64,000 nt of DNA from Dysosmobacter acutus (lineage in GTDB: Bacteria; Bacillota; Clostridia; Oscillospirales; Oscillospiraceae). The stretch covers positions 1,426,001 to 1,490,000 of the forward strand of contig NZ_JAHLQN010000001.1 of NCBI RefSeq assembly GCF_018919205.1, read 5' to 3'. Position numbers and translations under genes: made by a program. Under the pieces are notes generated by a model, which did no database searches, was not told the DNA's origin, and worked only from the letters and a program-made list of their open reading frames with translations. Every line of letters starts with the position of its first letter. The stretch's first letter is position 1. Positions 58,860 through 64,000 of this stretch are shown here, one piece after another.

Positions 58860-59238
58860 CGCGCAGGCGGAGATTTTGCAAAAGCTGTCTGCCGAGACGA
58901 AGATCACTTCCTGTGAGATCGCGGAGATCTTGAAAAAGCATGATGTCTGCGGAGATATGGATGCGCTCCAGGACGCCTACCGGAAACGGCTGGGACAGCG
59001 TCTCCTGTCCGGCATCCGGGACGAGAACGGCAAGCGGGAAATCCTCTCCACCAGCGGCGGCGAGTATGTCATCGTAGACTGCTGCAATGACCCGCAGAAG
59101 TTGAAAGCCATCCAGCGCCGCATTCAGGCGCAGATGAATGGGCTGGATGTGTCTGCCGGGAAGGTGCATGGGCGCGTTCACTTTTTAGAGCGTTTTGCGG
59201 GCTGGGTAAGAAAGGAGCGGTCAGATGGAGCAGCATGA
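58810..59238 (+). CDS. conserved mobile-element protein of unknown function
   Basis: 142 residues from ATG 58810, after GGAGGTG, overlapping the ParB-like gene by 50 bases in another frame. It is helical at the start (EILQKLSAETKITSCEIAEIL) with the later segment GEYVIVDCCNDPQKLKAIQRR. No family recognised. It sits in a tight run of overlapping genes. Confidence 0.62.
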   Translation: MQKVKKTMPSRTGIPPDAQAEILQKLSAETKITSCEIAEILKKHDVCGDMDALQDAYRKRLGQRLLSGIRDENGKREILSTSGGEYVIVDCCNDPQKLKAIQRRIQAQMNGLDVSAGKVHGRVHFLERFAGWVRKERSDGAA

Positions 59239-60280
59239 CAAAATGCTGTCCCCGGAGGAACAGTACGCGCAGCTTGCGCCGACGCTGGACGCAGACGGTT
59301 TCTCGCTGTATGCCGCCGCGGAAGAAGCCACCGGGCTCAAGGTCTATGAAGAATTTCCCTATGAGGATAACCGGGGAATGTTTGAGCTGGCAGACGGACA
59401 CACGCTGCTGCGGTATCTGGAAGCGGCATACTTTGGGACCGTTACCTGGGAGCTCGTCCCCGGCACACCCTATGAGCGTGCTGTTCTCGGTGAAGTGGAT
59501 AAGACCACGCCGGAGTATCGTGCGTTTTATCAAAAGGTCTGCGCGGGTGCGGCAGCGCACATCAAAAAACGTATTGGAAAGGAGATGAAGAATGTGAAGG
59601 AACCGATCACAGAGATCAACAAAGAATCCTTCTGGGACCTGATCCATGAGGCAAAAAACGTCTGCGGGCAGGATATGGACGCCATGCTGGCCTATCTGAA
59701 AGACCGGCTGGTTTCTATGGGCTCCGTACAGGCGCAGAATTTCCACGACATCATCCACGCCTATGAAGATCTCGCGGACAAGTACGGTCTGTGGGACGCG
59801 GCAGGGATCATGAAGGAATACGGCTGCAGCGATGATGGGTTTATCGACTTCCGCGCCTGGCTTATCGCACAGGGGCGCGAGGTCTATTTTGCCGCACTGT
59901 CAGACCCGGACAGCCTTGCGGATGTCGTTTCCTACGGCGATTGCTGCTTTGAGCAGTTGAGCTATGTCGGGGACTATGCCTACGAGCAGCTCACCGGGAA
60001 AAGCGCCTATGATCAGACAGATTGGAGCGCATATGAAGCGCTTTTGATGAAGCTGGAACAGGATATCGTCTATAAGGGCGGCATCGAGTTTCCCAGAGAG
60101 AGTGCGGATCTGAAGAAATATCTGCCCCGGCTCTGCGCGAAGCATCCGAAGTGGGACGGTCAAACACGCTGGAATCCGCAGCTGAAGGAGATCCGGGATC
60201 TGATCCATGCCGGAAAGGACTATGACCGGCGCCAGACATCAAATAAGAAGAAACGCAGCCGTGGAGGTGAGGCAAGATGA
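59225..60280 (+). CDS. DUF4240 domain protein
   Basis: The 351-residue protein has an N-terminal acidic domain (1-115) and a DUF4240-like domain (about 125-260) with ESFWDLIHEAKNVCGQDMDAM and WDAAGIMKEYGCSDDGFIDFRAWLIAQG. Its function is unknown. It ends in a basic tail and its TGA overlaps the ParM ATG. Confidence 0.7.
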   Translation: MEQHDKMLSPEEQYAQLAPTLDADGFSLYAAAEEATGLKVYEEFPYEDNRGMFELADGHTLLRYLEAAYFGTVTWELVPGTPYERAVLGEVDKTTPEYRAFYQKVCAGAAAHIKKRIGKEMKNVKEPITEINKESFWDLIHEAKNVCGQDMDAMLAYLKDRLVSMGSVQAQNFHDIIHAYEDLADKYGLWDAAGIMKEYGCSDDGFIDFRAWLIAQGREVYFAALSDPDSLADVVSYGDCCFEQLSYVGDYAYEQLTGKSAYDQTDWSAYEALLMKLEQDIVYKGGIEFPRESADLKKYLPRLCAKHPKWDGQTRWNPQLKEIRDLIHAGKDYDRRQTSNKKKRSRGGEAR

Positions 60281-61203
60281 GCGAGTCCATGATTGTTGGT
60301 GTCGACCACGGCTATGCCGCTATGAAAACAGCCCATTTCTCGTTCCCCTCCGGCCTGGTAGCGTATGAGCATGAGCCATATACGCTGAAGGACGTGCTGG
60401 AATACGGCGGAAAATTCTATGTGGTGGGCAGCGGGCGTCAGGCGCTGCAGAAGAACAAAACGCAGACAGAGGATTATTACCTCCTCACGCTGGCGGCCAT
60501 TGCAAAGGAACTCTCCTTCCGTCATGCGGAGCCTGCGGCAGAGATCCATCTGGCGGCAGGACTACCCCTCACCAGCTTCGGGCGGGAGAAAAACGTATTC
60601 CGGGACTATCTGCTCCGGGATGGGAAAGCGGTGAATTTCCGCTATGAGGGACAGGAATATTCCATCGCCATCCGCAAGGTGTCACTGTTCCCGCAGGGCT
60701 ATGCCGCAGTTTTGACCCAGAGCATCCTGCTGGATGAGCCTTCTGTGATCGTGGCGGATATTGGCGGATGGACAGTGGATCTGATGCGCCTGGACAACCG
60801 TATCCCCAATGCATCGACCTGCCGCAGTCTGGAACTCGGTATGATCCGCTGTCTGGATGAGATCGGTGAGCAGATCCGCCGCGCACTGGGCCTGTCTATG
60901 ACGGCGGCACAGATGGAAAGCGTGTTGCGCGGCGATGCTGTCCATATCAACGAGGATGCCAGAAAAATTATTGACCGGCAGGCAGACGCCTATGTCCATC
61001 GCCTGCTCTCCGCCATTACGGAGAGCGGACTGGATACCCGTGCCATGCCTGCTGTTTTTCTGGGCGGCGGCGCGGCGCTGCTGAAGCGGAATGTATCCGC
61101 TGCGGACGGCCTTTGCCGTCCAGTCATCCTTGACGATGTGTCCCTCAACGCCAAAGGCTATGAGCGGCTGGCGGAACGTCTCTCCAAGAACGATGAGCAG
61201 TAA
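60277..61203 (+). CDS. ParM/StbA-like actin-fold partition protein
   Basis: The 308-residue protein has the actin/Hsp70 fold signatures: phosphate-1 IVGVDHGYAAMKTAHF, phosphate-2 VIVADIGGWTVDLMRL, and the adenosine motif AVFLGGGAALLKRN. ParM polymers push plasmid copies apart. GGAGGTGAGG precedes ATG. A ParR-like gene overlaps its end, as in type II par operons. Confidence 0.86.
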   Translation: MSESMIVGVDHGYAAMKTAHFSFPSGLVAYEHEPYTLKDVLEYGGKFYVVGSGRQALQKNKTQTEDYYLLTLAAIAKELSFRHAEPAAEIHLAAGLPLTSFGREKNVFRDYLLRDGKAVNFRYEGQEYSIAIRKVSLFPQGYAAVLTQSILLDEPSVIVADIGGWTVDLMRLDNRIPNASTCRSLELGMIRCLDEIGEQIRRALGLSMTAAQMESVLRGDAVHINEDARKIIDRQADAYVHRLLSAITESGLDTRAMPAVFLGGGAALLKRNVSAADGLCRPVILDDVSLNAKGYERLAERLSKNDEQ

Positions 61204-61495
61204 CAAAAAGCGGATCAATCTGTCCTTTTCCATGTCCTCACCCATACAGCGCAGGGCGTGGAAGAAGCTGACGGAGATCCCCGCGGGGCAGCGCACCGCC
61301 GCGGTCTGCCGCATGGTCTGTGAGTATAAAGGGCAGCAGGAACTGCTGGACGCCGTTCGCCAGACCATCCGGCAGGAACTGCGGGGAGTGCAGCTCACCA
61401 AAGAAGAAGCGCAGGATAGCGTCAGAGTTAGGGATGTAGATGAAAGCGTCCTCGGCTTTTTGCTTGCCCTGCAGGAAGGAGATGAGATGACCTGA
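61193..61495 (+). CDS. ParR-like partner of ParM
   Basis: The 100-residue protein begins KKRINLSFSMSSPIQRRAWK, a beta strand plus helix like the RHH of ParR, and continues with PAGQRTAAVCRMVCEY. It overlaps parM by 11 bases. ParR proteins bind centromere repeats and link them to ParM. The assignment rests on size, position and this motif. Confidence 0.62.
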   Translation: MSSNKKRINLSFSMSSPIQRRAWKKLTEIPAGQRTAAVCRMVCEYKGQQELLDAVRQTIRQELRGVQLTKEEAQDSVRVRDVDESVLGFLLALQEGDEMT

Positions 61496-62745
61496 TCCGA
61501 TATTTTGATATGTTCGCCGGCATCGGCGGCTTCCGCACGGGATTGACCCGCGCGGGCGGTTTCCGGTGTGTAGGACACTGCGAGATCGACAAATACGCCA
61601 ATGCCAGCTATGAGGCCATTTATGAGCCGGGAAAGGAGGAACGATATTATCACGATGCCACAAAAATCGACCCCGCAGACCTGCCGGACTTCGACCTTCT
61701 GTGCGGAGGATTCCCTTGTCAGGCATTTTCAATCGCTGGCAGAAGAAGGGGCTTTGACGACACCCGTGGCACTCTCTTCTTTGAAATTGCCCGATTGGCT
61801 CAATCCAAACGACCTTCGTATCTTCTGCTCGAAAACGTTCCGGGACTGCTGTCGCATGACAAAGGCCGGACGTTTTCTGTCATCCTCGCCACGCTTAATG
61901 ACCTGGGGTACCGCGTGGAATGGATGGTGCTTAACAGCAAACATTTTGGAGTCCCGCAATCCAGAAGGCGGCTGCTCCTTATCTGCTATCTTGATCCCCG
62001 ATGCGCCGGAAAAATATTTCCTATCTTCGGCACAGGTGGAAAAGCTCTTATACAAGTCCTCGGAGGCTCGCAAGGCTCCCGTGTCTACGACGCAGACGGA
62101 ATAGCCTGCACGCAGACTGCCGGCGCTGGAGGTGTGGGCGGCAAAACAGGATTATATCTGGTGGGCTTTAATCGGAAAGATGGGATCGTCGGAAAGAGGG
62201 ATACGGCAATTTCACTGAACGCCAGCGATTTCAGAGGCATCAACCGGAATCAAACGCAAAACGCTGTGCTGATAGACCTTTGCGGCGGGCATCCAAAGCA
62301 AACGGACACCGCCCGCTGCCTCACTGCCCGTTATGGTCAGACAACGCTGTCCAATCATAGAGCAGAGCGTTCCGGCGTTCTGCTCATCAAGGAAGCCACG
62401 AAAAAGGGCTATAAGGAGGCGAATCCCGGTGACAGCGTCGATCTCGGCTTTTCCGGGAGCAATACCCGCCGTGGTCGTGTGGGACAGAATATCGCCCACA
62501 CATTGGAGACGAGCTGTATCCAGGGCATCGTGGAACGTGGCGGACGCATCCGGCGTCTGATGCCGCGGGAGTGTCTGCGGCTGCAGGGCTTCGATGAGTG
62601 GCAGATCGACCGCATCCTCGCCATCCAGTCCGACGCGCAGGCATATAAGCAGGCAGGCAACAGCGTCACCGCCAATGTCATTGAAGCCATCGGACGCCGT
62701 ATCCGGGAGGTGGATGCGGAACTGAAAGCCGGTGCTGCCGCATGA
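61492..62745 (+). CDS. DNA (cytosine-5-)-methyltransferase
   Basis: The 417-residue enzyme has motif I FDMFAGIGGFRTGL, motif IV GGFPCQAFSIAG with the catalytic Cys, motif VI LLENVPGL, motif VIII QSRRRLLLI, a target-recognition region (about 180-330) and motif X QAGNSVTANV. The first ATG (61510) would remove the beta strand before motif I. A CTG at 61492, about 10 bases after AGGAG and overlapping the parR stop, restores IRYFDMFAGIGG and is the likely start. No partner restriction gene is seen, so it is probably a solitary protector against host restriction. Confidence 0.88.
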   Translation: MIRYFDMFAGIGGFRTGLTRAGGFRCVGHCEIDKYANASYEAIYEPGKEERYYHDATKIDPADLPDFDLLCGGFPCQAFSIAGRRRGFDDTRGTLFFEIARLAQSKRPSYLLLENVPGLLSHDKGRTFSVILATLNDLGYRVEWMVLNSKHFGVPQSRRRLLLICYLDPRCAGKIFPIFGTGGKALIQVLGGSQGSRVYDADGIACTQTAGAGGVGGKTGLYLVGFNRKDGIVGKRDTAISLNASDFRGINRNQTQNAVLIDLCGGHPKQTDTARCLTARYGQTTLSNHRAERSGVLLIKEATKKGYKEANPGDSVDLGFSGSNTRRGRVGQNIAHTLETSCIQGIVERGGRIRRLMPRECLRLQGFDEWQIDRILAIQSDAQAYKQAGNSVTANVIEAIGRRIREVDAELKAGAAA

Positions 62746-63704
62746 TCGGGCTGAAGGATCAGTGCTTCGGCGTGGAAGTGGAAATGACCGGCATCACCCG
62801 TGAGCAGGCGGCAACAGCGCTGGCTTCGTATTTTGCAACGGACGCCCGCTATGTGGGCGGCGCTTACGATAAATGGTGTGTGACGGATCGGGACGGCAAA
62901 GAGTGGACGGTCATGAGCGACTCCAGCATCCACGGGGAGCAGAAGATCGGCAGCGGCTATCGTGCAACGGGTGACTACAGATACCGCGTGGAGATGGTAA
63001 CGCCAAAGCTCACCTATGCGGAACTGCCCAAGCTGCAGGAATGTGTCCGGCAGGTACGCCATGCCGGGGCCAAGGCCAACAGCTCCTGCGGCATCCATGT
63101 CCATGTGGACGCCGCAAACCATAATCGGCAGAGTCTAAAAAACCTCATCGGCATCATGTACTCCAAGGAGGATATCCTGTTCAAAGCGCTGCAGGTCAAT
63201 GAAAGCCGGGCGTCCCGCTGGTGTCAGAAGGTGCGGGAACCCATGCTGAAGCAGGCACGCAGGCTCTCGTCGGATGAGACCAGGGACCTGACGCAACTGG
63301 AGAATATCTGGTACGAGGGAGATAACGGCAGCGCAGACCACTATAACTGGACCCGCTATTACGCGCTGAACCTGCATTCGGTCTTTTACCGGGGGACGGT
63401 GGAATGGCGCTGTTTCAATTCCACGCTCCACGCGGGAAAAGTCGCCGCCTATGTGAATCTGTGCCTTGCCATCTCCGCCCAGGCTATCGCCCAGCGCAGC
63501 ACGGTCATGCGCAAGACCCACAGTGACAATGAGTTGTTCACCTTCCGGGTCTGGTTGGTGCGGCTGGGGCTCAACGGCGAGGAATTCAAGCATACCCGTG
63601 ACCACCTGTTGGCAAATTTATCTGGTGACCGCGCATGGCGTTTCGATAAGGACAGCTATACAGTCAATCAAAAGAAGAAAAGATCCAGAGAAATGGAGAG
63701 GTGA
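62742..63704 (+). CDS. amidoligase family protein
   Basis: The 320-residue protein has the amidoligase (COOH-NH2 ligase, GCS-like) pattern: FGVEVEMTGI at the start, VTPKLTYAEL, SSCGIHVHVDAA with the metal-site histidines and VEWRCFNSTLHAGKV. The family is predicted to join amino acids to peptides or proteins with ATP. The ATG overlaps the methyltransferase stop. Two genes on, a gamma-glutamylcyclotransferase starts; this pairing is described for amidoligase systems. Confidence 0.86.
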   Translation: MIGLKDQCFGVEVEMTGITREQAATALASYFATDARYVGGAYDKWCVTDRDGKEWTVMSDSSIHGEQKIGSGYRATGDYRYRVEMVTPKLTYAELPKLQECVRQVRHAGAKANSSCGIHVHVDAANHNRQSLKNLIGIMYSKEDILFKALQVNESRASRWCQKVREPMLKQARRLSSDETRDLTQLENIWYEGDNGSADHYNWTRYYALNLHSVFYRGTVEWRCFNSTLHAGKVAAYVNLCLAISAQAIAQRSTVMRKTHSDNELFTFRVWLVRLGLNGEEFKHTRDHLLANLSGDRAWRFDKDSYTVNQKKKRSREMER

Positions 63705-63709
63705 AGCCT

Positions 63710-63958
63710 TTGAAGATTCAAATTGAAGATACCGTGTACGAAGGAACCGCAGCCGGGATCATGGAACAGCTTCGGAATCTCAGCTTTGATCCCACAGAGT
63801 TCCCGGATGTGGAGACCTACATCTGGTTTGTACAGAATAATGTCATGCGCACCACGGGAATGGACTGCCCGCTGCCGGATGGCGATGCGGAGACACAGGC
63901 GGCAGCCCTGCTCCGTCATCTGGAACGCTTTGGCGCTCTGACGATGCTGGAGGTGTGA
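63710..63958 (+). CDS. small acidic protein between amidoligase and cyclotransferase genes
   Basis: 82 residues from a TTG at 63710, 8 bases after GGAGAGG (a GTG at 63701 is too close to the site). It begins KIQIEDTVYEGTAAGIMEQL and is acidic overall. No family recognised. Its position suggests it could be a substrate or helper of the amidoligase. Confidence 0.6.
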   Translation: MKIQIEDTVYEGTAAGIMEQLRNLSFDPTEFPDVETYIWFVQNNVMRTTGMDCPLPDGDAETQAAALLRHLERFGALTMLEV

Positions 63959-63959
63959 T

Positions 63960-64000
63960 ATGGAGGAAAACCTGTATTTTGCCTACGGCAGCAACCTTGA
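63960..64000 (+). CDS. gamma-glutamylcyclotransferase-like protein, N-terminal start (3' end outside window)
   Basis: The 13 complete codons read MEENLYFAYGSNL, the AIG2/GGCT signature YxAYGSNL at the N-terminus. The enzyme releases gamma-glutamyl groups as 5-oxoproline. It begins two bases after the previous stop. Only this start is visible. Confidence 0.75.
   Translation, partial: MEENLYFAYGSNL

Larger units (their letters stand above)
52257..64000 (+). mobile_element. left part of an integrative/conjugative or plasmid-like element
   Basis: From the tRNA to the window end nearly all genes run on the plus strand and are of mobile-element type: RHH protein, DUF3991-TOPRIM, SSB, ParB-like, ParM, ParR-like, cytosine methyltransferase and amidoligase. 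No integrase, relaxase or coupling protein lies within the window, so the element continues to the right. The exact left boundary is not proven; the tRNA 3' end is the best candidate. Confidence 0.7.

Overview
The window is about 60% GC and looks like the chromosome of an anaerobic, spore-forming-lineage Firmicute, most like the Oscillospiraceae group (Flavonifractor/Oscillibacter relatives). The evidence is sigma-A type promoters with Shine-Dalgarno starts, SLH-anchored surface proteins, a FabK/FabT-type fatty-acid operon, a c-di-AMP receptor and a PdaB-like sporulation deacetylase. The genus is inferred, not demonstrated.

Layout. 1-486: 3' end of an acetylornithine aminotransferase. 0.67-5.2 kb: RpiR regulator divergent from an opine dehydrogenase/ornithine-cyclodeaminase pair, then prephenate dehydrogenase. 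5.4-9.8 kb: solute-binding lipoprotein plus a membrane GGDEF/EAL protein. 9.9-12.2 kb: low-molecular-weight phosphatase, cation/proton antiporter and the c-di-AMP receptor DarA. 12.4-24.95 kb: a PdaB-like polysaccharide deacetylase gene cut in two by an 11.74-kb element. The element carries a 2759-residue SLH-anchored phosphohydrolase, a YibE/F membrane protein, a 47-residue ORF and a large serine recombinase. 25.1-34.6 kb: the fatty-acid operon acpP-accBCDA-fabH-fabK-fabD-fabG-fabF-fabZ-marR on the minus strand. 34.8-43.3 kb: MMPL exporter with a coiled-coil partner, then an LRR/VWA/MoxR triad. 43.5-46.5 kb: MerR-TipAS regulator, PAP2 phosphatase, small export protein, XRE regulator. 46.7-51.4 kb: polA-rimI-GNAT-tsaD. 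51.5-52.26 kb: AT-rich gene-poor stretch with a DnaA-box cluster, then tRNA-Thr(CGT). 52.3-64 kb: an integrative/conjugative or plasmid-like element (RHH protein, DUF3991-TOPRIM, SLH surface protein, SSB, ParB, DUF4240, ParM/ParR, cytosine methyltransferase, amidoligase, and the start of a gamma-glutamylcyclotransferase).

Main discovery. The deacetylase reading frame stops making sense at codon 175 (24428) and resumes, in phase, at 12684. Removing the element at the shared ATCC rebuilds a 276-codon gene with the expected W-x-V-D-x-L-D-W motif. The rebuilt attB and the circular attP both show dyads centred exactly on this ATCC, as expected for a large serine recombinase. This matches the logic of skin-type elements that interrupt sporulation genes and leave during sporulation, but with a deacetylase as target and a giant surface enzyme as cargo. 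Programmed excision is an inference.
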